From: Virgibacillus sp. NKC19-3
GTDB taxonomy: Bacteria; Bacillota; Bacilli; Bacillales; Amphibacillaceae
Direction: 5' to 3'
DNA: 64,000 nucleotides
Assembly: GCF_019837165.1 (NCBI RefSeq)
Contig: NZ_JAGYHC010000001.1
Span: 1,302,001 to 1,366,000 of the forward strand
A program made the translations under genes and the position numbers. The notes beneath the pieces were generated by a model. That model had not been told where the DNA came from. It was given only the letters and a program-made list of their open reading frames with translations, and searched no databases. Shown here in pieces: positions 27,380 to 36,470 of the stretch (its first letter is position 1; each line of letters starts with the position of its first letter).

Positions 27380-27420
27380 ATAACACACGAGACTGCGATG
27401 ACTGTCTTGTGTGTTTTATT
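27380..27420 (+). terminator. Intrinsic terminator after pdaA
   Basis: AACACACGAGAC and GTCTTGTGTGTT pair around a ten-base loop, followed by TTATTTAT. Confidence 0.75.
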
Positions 27421-27507
27421 TATAGGACGCAACATGCAATATTTATTTAAAATTTTCCCAAACTTTGCTATACTAAGTATTATACTAGCATAAGGGGTTG
27501 TTATATT

Positions 27508-29085
27508 ATGAAAAAGGAAGAATTAATTGCTCCAAAGGATTATAATATTGTTATGGAAATGGAACGTTATGCGACAGACCCTGGCAGAAAAGCCTTGATA
27601 TGGCAAGATGACAAAGGTAATACAAAGGAAATAACTTATGCAGATTTGATAAGAAATGTAAATCGAATTGGAAATGTATTCTTGGAAAATGGATTGAAAA
27701 GAGGAGACAAGATCCTTGTTATGATTCCACGTTTTATTGAGGCTTACGAGGTTTATCTTGCGGCACTGAAAACCGGAATCATTATTATACCAAGTTCTGA
27801 AATGTTAAAAACGCGCGATTTGCAGTATCGTATCAGTCATGGAGAGGTACGTGGGGTTGTAAGCTATTTTCATTTTGTTGATCAATACAAAGGGGTACGT
27901 GAATATGATCAATTAATTAAATTTGCAGTTGGTGGACAGGCTGATGGATGGCATTTCTTGGATAGACTGAAAGCAGATGCTTCAGATCAATTAGACATGG
28001 TGAATACAACTCGTGATGATATTGCATTTTTGCCGTATACTTCCGGTACGACAAGTAATCCAAAGGGAGTCATACATACACATGGATGGGGTTATGCGCA
28101 TTTGAAAGCGGCTGCAGAAAATTGGTTAGCTATTAATGAGGGGGATAAAGTATGGGCAACAGCAGGTCCCGGCTGGCAAAAGTGGATTTGGAGTCCATTT
28201 TTATCGGTGCTTGGTTCAGGGGCAACCGGTTTTGTCTATAACGGAAAATTTGACCCGAAAACCTATTTGCGCTTGCTTCAGGATAAAGAAATAAATGTAT
28301 TATGCTGTACGCCGACAGAGTACCGTATTATGGCAAAAGTCGATAATTTAGAGGACTACCATTTCCCAGCACTTCATAGTGCAGTTTCTGCTGGTGAGCC
28401 ATTGAATGTTGAAGTGATTGATACATTTCGTAGGTATTTTGACATTACTGTTCGTGATGGCTATGGACAAACGGAAAATACATTATTATTAGGATTCCCT
28501 AAAGGAATGGAGGTAAGACCAGGCTCCATGGGGAAACCTACACCAGGTAACGATGTCGAAGTAATTAATGAAGAAGGACTGCCTGCTCGCGTTAATGAGG
28601 TCGGCGACATCGCTGTTAAACTGGATTCCCCAGCACTATTCCAAGCGTACTATAAGGATATGGAACGAACCAAAATGTCGCAACGAGGTGATTACTATAT
28701 AACAGGAGACCAGGCTTCCAAGGATGAAGATGGCTACTTTTGGTTTGAAGGCCGTAGAGATGACATCATCATAAGTTCCGGCTATACTATTGGACCGTTT
28801 GAGGTGGAAGATGCTTTAGTCAAACATCCTTATGTACAGGAATGCGCAGTTGTCGCGAGTCCGGATGACATTCGCGGGAATTTGGTAAAGGCATTCGTTG
28901 TATTGAAAGAAAGTGTTGATAAAAACAGCACAGACCTGGTCAAAGAATTGCAGGATCATGTAAAAGACACAACCGCTCCGTATAAGTACCCGAGGCGGAT
29001 TGAATTCATCGAAGAACTTCCAAAAACCACATCCGGGAAGATCAGAAGAGTAGAATTAAGAGAGAAAGAAAAACAGGTGCATTAG
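27508..29085 (+). CDS. AMP-forming acyl-CoA synthetase (YtcI-like)
   Basis: A 525-residue adenylate-forming enzyme. The P-loop A3 motif is LPYTSGTTSNPKGVIHTHG (near 171), the A5 region is VRDGYGQTE (near 315), the A7/A8 region is YITGDQASKDEDGYFWFEGR with DDIIISSGYTIGP, and the A10 lysine is in PKTTSGKIRRVELRE. It converts a carboxylic acid, ATP and CoA to acyl-CoA. It resembles the acetyl/medium-chain AcsM-like YtcI group, but the acid is not predictable. A terminator follows; the gene appears to stand alone. Confidence 0.88.
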   Translation: MKKEELIAPKDYNIVMEMERYATDPGRKALIWQDDKGNTKEITYADLIRNVNRIGNVFLENGLKRGDKILVMIPRFIEAYEVYLAALKTGIIIIPSSEMLKTRDLQYRISHGEVRGVVSYFHFVDQYKGVREYDQLIKFAVGGQADGWHFLDRLKADASDQLDMVNTTRDDIAFLPYTSGTTSNPKGVIHTHGWGYAHLKAAAENWLAINEGDKVWATAGPGWQKWIWSPFLSVLGSGATGFVYNGKFDPKTYLRLLQDKEINVLCCTPTEYRIMAKVDNLEDYHFPALHSAVSAGEPLNVEVIDTFRRYFDITVRDGYGQTENTLLLGFPKGMEVRPGSMGKPTPGNDVEVINEEGLPARVNEVGDIAVKLDSPALFQAYYKDMERTKMSQRGDYYITGDQASKDEDGYFWFEGRRDDIIISSGYTIGPFEVEDALVKHPYVQECAVVASPDDIRGNLVKAFVVLKESVDKNSTDLVKELQDHVKDTTAPYKYPRRIEFIEELPKTTSGKIRRVELREKEKQVH

Positions 29086-29094
29086 CAATGAACC

Positions 29095-29125
29095 AAAACG
29101 CTTGTATATATACAGGCGTTTTTCG
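29095..29125 (+). terminator. Intrinsic terminator after the acyl-CoA synthetase
   Basis: AAAACGCTTGTA and TACAGGCGTTTT form a near-perfect stem around TATA, ending in TTTTT. Confidence 0.88.
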
Positions 29126-29200
29126 TTTATTTGAACGCATATCGTTCGTTCAAAATAGGGACAACATCCATACTTCCTCAAAAAAATTTAACGAAAACAC

Positions 29201-29366
29201 TTGAAAGTCAAAATAGGTCAGTGTATAATAATAATCAAAGGTCAAAGATAGTCAAACTTTAAATGGCCTAGCGTTCCATGAATTTAAATCATGAAACAAA
29301 ATACTTGAAAGTCAAAATAGGTCAAGTTATAATATGTTTATAAGGTCAAAGATAGTCAAAGTCAAA
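29201..29366 (+). promoter_or_regulatory. Two tandem SigA promoters, each with CtsR operators, for clpE
   Basis: Promoter 1: TTGAAA 29201-29206, 17-bp spacer, TATAAT 29224-29229. Promoter 2: TTGAAA 29305-29310, 17-bp spacer, TATAAT 29328-29333. Each spacer contains GTCAAAATAGGTCA, a CtsR heptad direct repeat, and each promoter is followed by a second box AGGTCAAAGATAGTCAAA (29239-29256 and 29343-29360). An additional GTCAAA unit lies at 29361-29366. The two cassettes look like a tandem duplication of about 104 bp. Confidence 0.92.
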
Positions 29367-29410
29367 TTTGATTTTAATACTGCTTACAAACCTTTAAGGA
29401 GGAATGGAAA

Positions 29411-31549
29411 ATGCAATGTCAACAATGCGGAATGAATCCAGCTACTATTAACGTTGCAATGCAAATCAATAATGAAAAAGTAAACATGCATGTATGTAAT
29501 GAATGTTTTCGTGAAATTCAAAGCCAATTGATGAATTCCAATAACTTTTTCTCAGATTCATCGTTTAATGGAAATGCTAACGACGCATTTTCTAATAACT
29601 TTGCACAAGGAAATGGTTCAAGTAAAATGGGAACAAGAACAAGACAAAAACAAGGAAATAATGGTTTACTCGAACAACTAGCAAAAAATGTAACAGATGA
29701 TGCGAAAAGAGGTCAAATTGATCCGATCATCGGTCGCGATAATGAAGTAAAACAAGTTATTGAGACACTTAATAGAAGAAATAAAAACAATCCAGTCCTA
29801 ATCGGGGAACCTGGAGTTGGGAAAACAGCTATTGCTGAAGGACTCGCATTAAAGATTGCAGAAGGTGATGTTTCATCCAAATTAATTAATAAGCAAGTTT
29901 ATCTATTGGATGTAGCATCCTTAGTAGCAAATACCAGCATGCGCGGTCAATTTGAAGAGCGCATGAAACAATTGATTCAGGAATTACAATCTCGTGAGGA
30001 TGTTATTCTATTCGTAGATGAAATTCATTTACTTGTTGGTGCCGGAACTGCAGAAAGCTCCCAAATGGATGCTGGAAATATTCTAAAACCCGCATTAGCT
30101 CGTGGTGATTTGCAGTTAATTGGTGCAACAACTTTGAAAGAGTACCGTCAAATTGAAAAAGACGCAGCACTGGAACGTCGTCTGCAGCCAATTATGGTCA
30201 AAGAATCGTCACCAGATGAAGCAGTGCAGATTTTAAATGGTATCAAAGATCGTTATGAAAAATTCCATGAAGTTCGTTATTCAGATGAAGCAATACAAGC
30301 ATTCGTAACACTATCCGGTCGGTATATACAGGATCGCTTCCTACCAGATAAGGCGATTGATTTAATGGATCAAGTTGGATCTCGCCTAAACCTGAAAAAC
30401 GCAGAGAAAGATTCAAATTCCATTAATAATCGTCTAAACGAAATCATTACAGAAAAAGAGCAAGCAGCTGAAAAAGAAGACTATGAACGTGCAGCACACT
30501 TGCGTTATCAAGAAATTCAACTGCAAAAACAATTGGATAAAGCAAAAGATGAAGAACAAGTTATCGATGTCGATGTTTCTGATATTCAATTGATTGTCGA
30601 AGAAAAAACAGGTATCCCTGTTACAAAATTACAAGCAGATGAACAGGAAAAAATGAAAGACCTTGGTAAAAACCTCGGAGAAAAAGTAATCGGGCAAGAT
30701 GAAGCAGTTGAAAAAGTTGCTAAAGCAATTCGTCGTAGCCGTGCAGGTCTTAAATCAAAATATCGTCCAATCGGTTCATTCCTATTTGTAGGACCAACCG
30801 GAGTTGGGAAAACAGAACTAACAAGGGCACTAGCGGAAGAACTCTTTGGAACTCGTGAATCCATGATTCGTCTTGATATGAGTGAATATATGGAAAAACA
30901 CGCGATCTCCAAAATTATCGGTTCACCTCCTGGCTATGTTGGTCATGAAGAAGCTGGACAGTTAACCGAGCGTGTACGTCATAATCCATATTCGATCATT
31001 CTACTTGATGAAATCGAAAAGGCACATCCAGATGTACAAAACATGTTCCTGCAAATCATGGAAGATGGTCATCTGACTGATTCCCAAGGTCGCCAAGTGA
31101 GCTTTAAAGAAACAGTCATCATCATGACAAGTAACGCAGGAACCGGTGAAAAACAGGTGAATGTAGGTTTTAATAGGGATGCACATGAATCTGTATCCAC
31201 ATTGGAAAATTTAAGCAACTACTTTAAACCTGAATTCTTAAACCGATTCGATGCGATTATCAACTTCAATGAATTATCTGAGGATAACTTAATGGTAATT
31301 GTGGATCTCATGCTTGATGAAGTGCAACAAAATATTGAGGAAAATGATATTTCCATTAGCATTACAGATGATGCAAAACGAGCATTAGTACGACTTGGTT
31401 ATGATAAACGCTTTGGTGCAAGACCATTACGCAGGGTTATTCAAGATAAAATTGAAGACCAGCTAACCGACTTCATCTTAGAAGAAGAATCTGTTGAAAA
31501 TGTTAAAATTGATGTTGAAGATGAGGACATTGTTGTTAAAAACGCATAA
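29411..31549 (+). CDS. clpE: ATP-dependent Clp protease ATP-binding subunit ClpE
   Basis: A 712-residue HSP100/AAA+ unfoldase. Distinctive for ClpE is the N-terminal zinc finger with Cys3, Cys6, Cys29 and Cys32. Next come an Asn-rich linker, the first AAA module with [13 protein letters not shown] and Walker [16 protein letters not shown], a UVR-like coiled coil ([20 protein letters not shown]), and the second module [20 protein letters not shown] with [14 protein letters not shown] and sensor-2 [13 protein letters not shown]. It works with ClpP in heat-shock proteolysis. GGAGG stands before the ATG, and four CtsR boxes control it. Confidence 0.97.
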   Translation: MQCQQCGMNPATINVAMQINNEKVNMHVCNECFREIQSQLMNSNNFFSDSSFNGNANDAFSNNFAQGNGSSKMGTRTRQKQGNNGLLEQLAKNVTDDAKRGQIDPIIGRDNEVKQVIETLNRRNKNNPVLIGEPGVGKTAIAEGLALKIAEGDVSSKLINKQVYLLDVASLVANTSMRGQFEERMKQLIQELQSREDVILFVDEIHLLVGAGTAESSQMDAGNILKPALARGDLQLIGATTLKEYRQIEKDAALERRLQPIMVKESSPDEAVQILNGIKDRYEKFHEVRYSDEAIQAFVTLSGRYIQDRFLPDKAIDLMDQVGSRLNLKNAEKDSNSINNRLNEIITEKEQAAEKEDYERAAHLRYQEIQLQKQLDKAKDEEQVIDVDVSDIQLIVEEKTGIPVTKLQADEQEKMKDLGKNLGEKVIGQDEAVEKVAKAIRRSRAGLKSKYRPIGSFLFVGPTGVGKTELTRALAEELFGTRESMIRLDMSEYMEKHAISKIIGSPPGYVGHEEAGQLTERVRHNPYSIILLDEIEKAHPDVQNMFLQIMEDGHLTDSQGRQVSFKETVIIMTSNAGTGEKQVNVGFNRDAHESVSTLENLSNYFKPEFLNRFDAIINFNELSEDNLMVIVDLMLDEVQQNIEENDISISITDDAKRALVRLGYDKRFGARPLRRVIQDKIEDQLTDFILEEESVENVKIDVEDEDIVVKNA

Positions 31550-31565
31550 TAAATGGTGATTAGTA

Positions 31566-31598
31566 AAAACCTGCTGCCTTTGTGTAGCAGGTTTTTAT
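31566..31598 (+). terminator. Intrinsic terminator after clpE
   Basis: AAAACCTGCT and AGCAGGTTTT stem with ten-base loop and T tail. Confidence 0.9.
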
Positions 31599-31686
31599 TT
31601 TAGGAAAAATTTTCAGGGTGCGTAATAAATATTATATAAGATCCGTGTAAAAACTAACAACATCATTTTAATAAAGGATGTTTCTC

Positions 31687-32562
31687 ATGCGCAGCAGCAA
31701 GTTTTTACTCGTATTTATAATGTTCTTTTCCATTTTTGCCGTGCAACCTATACAAATTCATAGTGAATCACAACAGGATATGCAAGTTCATTTCATTGAC
31801 GTTGGTCAAGGCGACAGTATGTTCATTCAAACTCCCTCTGATAAAACAATCCTTATTGATGGTGGTCCACCTGAGTCCGGTAAAAAGGTTGTATCCTATC
31901 TGGAAGATCACCAAATTGATGAAATTGATCTTATCATTGCTACCCACCCTGATATTGACCATATTGGCGGACTCCCTTATGTAATGGAGAATATCGATGT
32001 TGGTCAAATACTTGATTCCGGAAAGTTATACTCCACAAAAACATATGCCAAATACGTAAACCAAATCCGAAAACAAGGTATTCCAATCAAGATAGCAGAG
32101 AAAAATGAACTTTTAAAGGTTGATCCATTGTTAACAATTCGCGTATTAAACAGTTACGAAAAAGAGAAAGACAATAATCAATCCTCCATCGTATTAAAAA
32201 TAACATACGACGATATTGATTTTTTGCTAATGAGTGATGTAGGGATAGAACAGGAAAAAGAGCTAATGGAAGACAATGAACTTCAATCTGAAGTTATTAA
32301 AGTTGGTCATCACGGATCGAATACAAGTAGTTCATTGGAATTTCTGCAAGAAGTAAATCCGGAAGTCGCCTTGCTCACGTACAGTATAGAAAACGATTAT
32401 GGACACCCGGTCGATCGGGTTATAAGGAACTTACATCGTATAAACGCGACTATTTATTCAACAGCAACTTTTGGCGATGTTGTATTTCGAACAGATGGAA
32501 AAAGCTATCTTGTCATGCCGAATGAAAATCCATTTCGTAATTTGGAGAAAACAGCAAGTTAA
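31687..32562 (+). CDS. Exported ComEC/Rec2-like metallo-beta-lactamase-fold hydrolase
   Basis: A 291-residue protein with a signal peptide (MRSSKFLLVFIMFFSIFAVQ) and the metallo-beta-lactamase domain found at the C-terminus of ComEC: VHFIDVGQGDSMFIQTP, the metal motif ATHPDIDHIGGLP (HxDxDH), LLMSDVGIEQEKEL and VIKVGHHGSNTSSS. No membrane channel domain is present, so it is a stand-alone secreted form, possibly nuclease-like. The ATG at 31687 is spaced eight bases from AAAGGA; the ATG at 31678 overlaps that site. It appears monocistronic. Confidence 0.85.
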   Translation: MRSSKFLLVFIMFFSIFAVQPIQIHSESQQDMQVHFIDVGQGDSMFIQTPSDKTILIDGGPPESGKKVVSYLEDHQIDEIDLIIATHPDIDHIGGLPYVMENIDVGQILDSGKLYSTKTYAKYVNQIRKQGIPIKIAEKNELLKVDPLLTIRVLNSYEKEKDNNQSSIVLKITYDDIDFLLMSDVGIEQEKELMEDNELQSEVIKVGHHGSNTSSSLEFLQEVNPEVALLTYSIENDYGHPVDRVIRNLHRINATIYSTATFGDVVFRTDGKSYLVMPNENPFRNLEKTAS

Positions 32563-32637
32563 TTCTTTGCAAAATGTGAAATCAAAGTGATATCATAATA
32601 ATATAAGAAAGTCACTTTAGATAGGGAAGGTGTATAC

Positions 32638-33489
32638 ATGATGCAAGAGAAGAATGCTTGGATGATGAATGGATTTTTGGGTATGTTTGTTATTGCTATT
32701 CTTTTGGCAACAACAGTGTTTAGTTTTGTTGCACAACAATTTATATTGGGGGTTATTTGCCTCATTCTGGCTATTAGTTTAGGCAGCGGGATTACACTAG
32801 TTCAACCAAATCAATCCGTTGTTGTTATTTTTCTGGGAAAGTATATGGGCACCATTCGTCGAGAAGGGATTGTCGTTACAGTCCCATTTTCTGTGAGAAG
32901 AACGATTTCGCTACGTGTGCGTAATTTTAACAGTAGTCTTCTAAAAGTAAATGACGTAAATGGGAATCCAATTGAGATTGCTGCAGTCGTTGTTTATAAG
33001 GTGGTTGATGCAGCTAAAGCCGTATTTGATGTGGATAAATACGAGCAATTCGTTGGAATTCAAAGTGAAACAGCAATCCGTGCTGTTGCTACAAAATATC
33101 CGTACGATACGTTTGAGTATGCAGAAGAACTTACCCTTCGCGGGAATGCGCAAGAAATTTCAAATGAATTGACATCAGAATTACAAGATCGTTTAAAAGT
33201 GGCAGGGGTTGAAATTATCGAAGCACGGTTAACCCATTTGGCCTACTCAACGGAAATTGCTCAAGCCATGCTTCAACGTCAACAGGCCAGTGCGATTATT
33301 GCGGCAAGAAAACAAATCGTTGAAGGTGCAGTCGGTATGGTTCAAGATGCCATTGCACGAATGGAAAAAGAAGGGTTAGTTGAATTGGATGACGAACGTC
33401 GAGCTTCCATGACAAATAATTTACTTGTCTCTATCGTAGCTGACGGTGGGGCACAGCCCGTTGTAAACACTGGATCACTATATCAATAA
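32638..33489 (+). CDS. SPFH (band 7) domain membrane protein
   Basis: A 283-residue protein with two N-terminal membrane segments (FLGMFVIAILLATTVFSFVA and FILGVICLILAISLGSGITL). A prohibitin/stomatin-type SPFH domain follows: VQPNQSVVVIFLGKYMGTIR, EIAAVVVYKVVDAAKAVFDV, EAELTLRG-like AEELTLRGNAQEIS and IIEARLTHLAYSTEIAQAML. SPFH proteins form membrane-bound cages or microdomain scaffolds. The final residues LVSIVADGGAQPVVNTG are conserved-looking. AGGGAAGGTG precedes the ATG. A tiny Arc-like gene follows after 12 bases and is probably co-translated. Confidence 0.87.
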   Translation: MMQEKNAWMMNGFLGMFVIAILLATTVFSFVAQQFILGVICLILAISLGSGITLVQPNQSVVVIFLGKYMGTIRREGIVVTVPFSVRRTISLRVRNFNSSLLKVNDVNGNPIEIAAVVVYKVVDAAKAVFDVDKYEQFVGIQSETAIRAVATKYPYDTFEYAEELTLRGNAQEISNELTSELQDRLKVAGVEIIEARLTHLAYSTEIAQAMLQRQQASAIIAARKQIVEGAVGMVQDAIARMEKEGLVELDDERRASMTNNLLVSIVADGGAQPVVNTGSLYQ

Positions 33490-33501
33490 AAGAGGGTTCT
33501 T

Positions 33502-33699
33502 ATGGCTAAGAAAAAGAATTTTCCATTGCGAATTGACCCGAAACTATATGACGTTTTGCAAGCTTGGGCAAAGGATGAATTTCGCAGCGTTAACAGCCAT
33601 GTGGAATTTTTACTGCGAGAGTCAGCCAAGAAGGCTGGCAGATTGCCAAGAAATGAAAATAAAGGTATAGAAGAAGATGAAGGTTCTGCAGATAAATAG
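33502..33699 (+). CDS. Small Arc-like (ribbon-helix-helix type) protein, partner of the SPFH gene
   Basis: A 65-residue protein: MAKKKNFPLRIDPKLYDVLQ, then AWAKDEFRSVNSHVEFLLRE, with an acidic tail. The pattern xxFPLRIDPxLYxxLxxWAxxExRSVNxHVExLLR is that of Arc/HicB-type ribbon-helix-helix DNA-binding proteins, though only one complete unit is present. It begins 12 bases after the SPFH gene, so it shares its transcript. Whether it binds DNA or serves as a cytoplasmic adaptor to the SPFH cage is unknown. Confidence 0.75.
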   Translation: MAKKKNFPLRIDPKLYDVLQAWAKDEFRSVNSHVEFLLRESAKKAGRLPRNENKGIEEDEGSADK

Positions 33700-33846
33700 T
33701 GTGGAACCTTGTTTTTTGTAAAAAACATTGGCAAATTAAGCAACAGTCACTTGTCAAGCTAAAATTGTGTCGTTCAAACGAAGCACTTTCAAGTATTTCG
33801 ACAACGGATCCAATAATCTGTAACAGAGAGTAAATCCCTAGACGTT

Positions 33847-33875
33847 AAAAAAATCGAGATAATACCCGATTTTTT
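33847..33875. terminator. Bidirectional terminator between the Arc-like gene and the XRE regulator
   Basis: AAAAAATCG and CGATTTTTT flank a ten-base loop. A- and T-runs on both sides make it usable from either strand; its right end touches the stop codon of the convergent regulator. Confidence 0.75.
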
Positions 33876-34290
33876 AAATCTTTTCATATTGATCTATAAT
33901 TCCTGCAAAGAGGCTATGTAATGATAATTGCTTTCTAATGGGTAAATGTTTAAGACGGTAGATTTGTTCCTTAAAATTTGGGTAGGTCATAATGTATTCG
34001 ATGAGATCGACTAATTCTTCATCAAATGCTTTTGATTTTGAACTGTAGATTCGCTTGAAATCTTTTAAGAGATCGTCCCGGTAGGAATGATTTCCTACGA
34101 GCTGATCTAGCGTTATATGAAAGACATTACTTAATTTCATTAATGATGAAATGTCTGGGGTAGTGGAATAGTTTTCCCATTTAGCAATGACGGAACGCGA
34201 TACCATAAGTTTGTCGGCAAGTTCCATTTGTGTCCATTCCTGCTGATCCCGGAAAAATTTTATATTATGTGCAATTTGCTCCAAACTCAT
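33874..34290 (-). CDS. XRE-family transcriptional regulator
   Basis: A 138-residue protein with an N-terminal Cro/C1-type helix-turn-helix (IAHNIKFFRDQQEWTQMELA, DKLMVSRSVIAKWENYSTTP, DISSLMKLSNVFHITLDQLV; residues 5-65) and a helical C-terminal part without recognised ligand domain. The ATG at 34290 is chosen, with AGAGTG upstream; a GTG at 34299 is possible. It is divergent from an unknown gene at 34427, and the shared gap contains two inverted repeats that look like operators. Confidence 0.82.
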   Translation of the reverse strand: MSLEQIAHNIKFFRDQQEWTQMELADKLMVSRSVIAKWENYSTTPDISSLMKLSNVFHITLDQLVGNHSYRDDLLKDFKRIYSSKSKAFDEELVDLIEYIMTYPNFKEQIYRLKHLPIRKQLSLHSLFAGIIDQYEKI

Positions 34291-34297
34291 CGTTATC

Positions 34298-34410
34298 ACA
34301 CTCTAACATCTAGATTTATACTTAAATCCTACCATGATTGAATTACTTTAGAGTGTAGATGTTTGTTCTTATATGACACATATAGTAAAATGTTCCTATT
34401 AAGAACAAAC
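34298..34410. promoter_or_regulatory. Two interlocked inverted repeats in the divergent XRE/unknown promoter region
   Basis: Inverted repeat A: ACACTCTAACATCT (34298-34311) against TAGAGTGTAGATGT (34349-34362), sharing ACACTCTA and ACATCT half-site elements. Inverted repeat B: GTTTGTTCTTA (34361-34371) and TAAGAACAAAC (34400-34410), a perfect 11-bp pair. The arms suggest binding sites for the adjacent regulator, possibly with looping. Confidence 0.5.
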
Positions 34411-34426
34411 GTGTGAAGGGATTCTG

Positions 34427-34747
34427 ATGGTCAGTTGTCTAATTTTGTATCATTCTTCAATTACAAGCTTAACAAAATGTAAAATACTCCGAGCCATGTT
34501 CCATGAAGAAGAATTTGAAATCAACGTTATAGAAGATAATACGGTCATCATTTTTATATGGAATCTAAATAAAGAAGCGATTTGGCAAGCAGTCGTTAAT
34601 TTTGAGACAACCAATATGAAAATCGGCTTTGGTTTTGGGGAGCGGAAACATGACGCTAGAATAGAAGCGAACAACGTTTTAGAGGAATGGCTTTTTGCAG
34701 AAAGCGTAGAAGAAAATATATCCCCGAGTTATAAACTGGGGGAGTAA
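34427..34747 (+). CDS. Hypothetical protein controlled with the XRE gene
   Basis: A 106-residue protein of unknown family. It is mostly soluble with mixed alpha/beta character: FEINVIEDNTVIIFIWNLNK, AVVNFETTNMKIGFGFGERK and a helical ARIEANNVLEEWLF tail. No motif recognised. GAAGGG lies six bases before the ATG. It is divergent from the XRE regulator and separated from it by paired inverted repeats, so it may be the main target. The 3' end abuts a degraded yfhF gene. Confidence 0.6.
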   Translation: MVSCLILYHSSITSLTKCKILRAMFHEEEFEINVIEDNTVIIFIWNLNKEAIWQAVVNFETTNMKIGFGFGERKHDARIEANNVLEEWLFAESVEENISPSYKLGE

Positions 34748-34759
34748 GATGATAAAGCA

Positions 34760-35039
34760 AAGTGCTTTGTTGATCGTAGCATTTAAATGTTTCTTCTTCT
34801 CGAACCAGTAGCCGAAAAGGAATTCATCCGCAAGATTAATAACGCGATGAATGGTGGAAAGTTTTTCAACAGGATAATCATAGCTTAGGAAAGTTGAATT
34901 CTCGCTGTTTGTGTATGTTTCCGGATGTCTTGTAAGAATGAAGGTGTGGTGATTTTTCCCATGTCGGGCTGCTATCAGATTTTACCGACAAATCTTGTTC
35001 CTCCGGTATTCAATAGAACCCCCTTATCTAATCGCATAT
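34760..35039 (-). pseudogene. yfhF: N-terminal remnant of a YfhF-type (TIGR01777) NAD-dependent epimerase, frameshifted
   Basis: Minus-strand ATG at 35037-35039 after GAAAGGA reads MRLDKGVLLNTGGTRFVGK. A one-base loss in AAAA near 34985 then shifts the frame, continuing NLIAARHGKNHHTFILTRHP, DYPVEKLSTIHRVINLADEF and LFGYWFEKKKHLN. This is the Rossmann start (normally TGGTGFVGK) and the VINLAGE..F..WTEKKK region of TIGR01777 sugar-nucleotide epimerases. About 200 C-terminal residues are missing. yfhF is the neighbour of recX in B. subtilis, so this is the orthologue in decay. Confidence 0.72.
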
Positions 35040-35112
35040 GCAGTCCTTTCGATTTTTAGGTGGTGTCCGTCCTTATTTTTCATGTTATGATTAGAGAAAG
35101 GGGTGAGAAATA

Positions 35113-35925
35113 TTGAAAAAGATTGCACGGATCACCACTCAAAAAAAATCGAAGGATCGATATAATATCTTTTTGAACGATGGACAAGATGAAAAATATG
35201 GCTTTAGTGTGGATGAAGCTATATTAGTTGAATTCAATCTTCGTAAAGATCTTGAATTGGAAGAATCAACCATCGATGCACTGATTCAAAAAGATACCAT
35301 ACATAAATCATATACCCAAGCTATTCATTTTTTAAGCTACCGAATGCGAACAAAAAAAGAAATGCATGATTATCTACTGAAAAAAGAAGTGGATGAAGCG
35401 CATATAAATGAGATTATGGAAAAATTAAAAACCGAAAATTTGCTGGATGATCAGCAGTTTGCCGACATGTTTGTCCGCAGTAGAATGAATACATCAACAA
35501 AGGGGCCTATGCTCATCAAAAAAGAATTGATTGAAAAAGGTATATCGGCGTCTTTGGCAAGTCAAGCCGTGGAACAGTATCCGTATGAAGTTCAATATGA
35601 GAACATAACCAAATGGATGAAAAAAAAATTAACCACTGGAAAAAAGGATTCGTTTCGGAAACAGGTCCAGCAGTTACAAGCTACATTGATGCAAAAGGGT
35701 TTTACACAAGATGTGATTACAGAAGCCTTAGCGGATATAAATGGTCAAAAAGATGAAGCAACCGAATGGAATGCGCTTGTTTACCAAGGAGAGAAATTAT
35801 TGCGTAAGCATGAGACAAAGCTTAATGGGGATAAACTCAGAAACAAACTCAAACAAGGTTTATTTGGGAAAGGTTTTTCAATAGCGTTGATTAATCAATT
35901 TTTAGAGGAAGTGTTCGAAGAATGA
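35113..35925 (+). CDS. recX: Recombination regulator RecX
   Basis: A 270-residue, highly helical and lysine/glutamate-rich protein built of repeated three-helix units, as in RecX: AIHFLSYRMRTKKEMHDYLL, KLKTENLLDDQQFADMFVRS, KGPMLIKKELIEKGISASLA, and LRNKLKQGLFGKGFSIALIN. RecX caps and modulates RecA filaments. Start is TTG at 35113, after AAAGGGGTGA. yfhH follows, as in B. subtilis. Confidence 0.92.
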   Translation: MKKIARITTQKKSKDRYNIFLNDGQDEKYGFSVDEAILVEFNLRKDLELEESTIDALIQKDTIHKSYTQAIHFLSYRMRTKKEMHDYLLKKEVDEAHINEIMEKLKTENLLDDQQFADMFVRSRMNTSTKGPMLIKKELIEKGISASLASQAVEQYPYEVQYENITKWMKKKLTTGKKDSFRKQVQQLQATLMQKGFTQDVITEALADINGQKDEATEWNALVYQGEKLLRKHETKLNGDKLRNKLKQGLFGKGFSIALINQFLEEVFEE

Positions 35926-36034
35926 AAGGTATAACCTCGGGTAAATCGTTGCAAGAAACGTGCACATAGGCTGCATCATTAACATTGGTGTACAATAACT
36001 GGTAAACTAGTAGATTGGAAGGGGATCTTATACC

Positions 36035-36367
36035 ATGAATTATCGATATAGTGATTATTCCATTGAACAATTACGTATAGAAATTCAAAAGTTTAAAGAA
36101 CAAGCAATGAAGGCAGAACAACTTGGCAATATATCAGAAGTAGCAGTTAATGAACGGAAAATGCAAGTCGCATTGGCATATACCATGAACCCAGAAGACT
36201 TTTCTGCAGGTAACATATATCAATTAACCAATGATCCCGGACATAAATTTAAGATCCATTATGTGAACGGCGTATTCGCTTGGGGCTGGCGGGTAAATCT
36301 ATTGGATGAAACGTATGAAAAGGAAGAGGCACTGCCTATTTCATTATTAGATAATGAGATTCATTAA
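36035..36367 (+). CDS. yfhH: YfhH family protein (DUF1811)
   Basis: A 110-residue protein beginning MNYRYSDYSIEQLRIEIQKF, with a helical N-terminal half and a beta-rich C-terminal half (IYQLTNDPGHKFKIHYVNGV, FAWGWRVN). It matches YfhH as remembered and lies at the conserved recX-yfhH position. Function unknown. TGGAAGGGGAT precedes the ATG. Confidence 0.85.
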   Translation: MNYRYSDYSIEQLRIEIQKFKEQAMKAEQLGNISEVAVNERKMQVALAYTMNPEDFSAGNIYQLTNDPGHKFKIHYVNGVFAWGWRVNLLDETYEKEEALPISLLDNEIH

Positions 36368-36425
36368 TAGACTCCTTTTGTAGGCATTGTTTCTTTTAAA
36401 GCTTCACAGCATTTTATATCTTTCA

Positions 36426-36470
36426 TATTTAAAAACAGCAGGTGTAAAATACACTTGCTGTTTTTAAACA
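36426..36470. terminator. Bidirectional terminator between yfhH and yfhP
   Basis: TTTAAAAACAGCAGGTGTA and TACACTTGCTGTTTTTAAA form a 19-bp stem with an AAA loop. Its right arm includes the yfhP stop codon. Confidence 0.88.
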
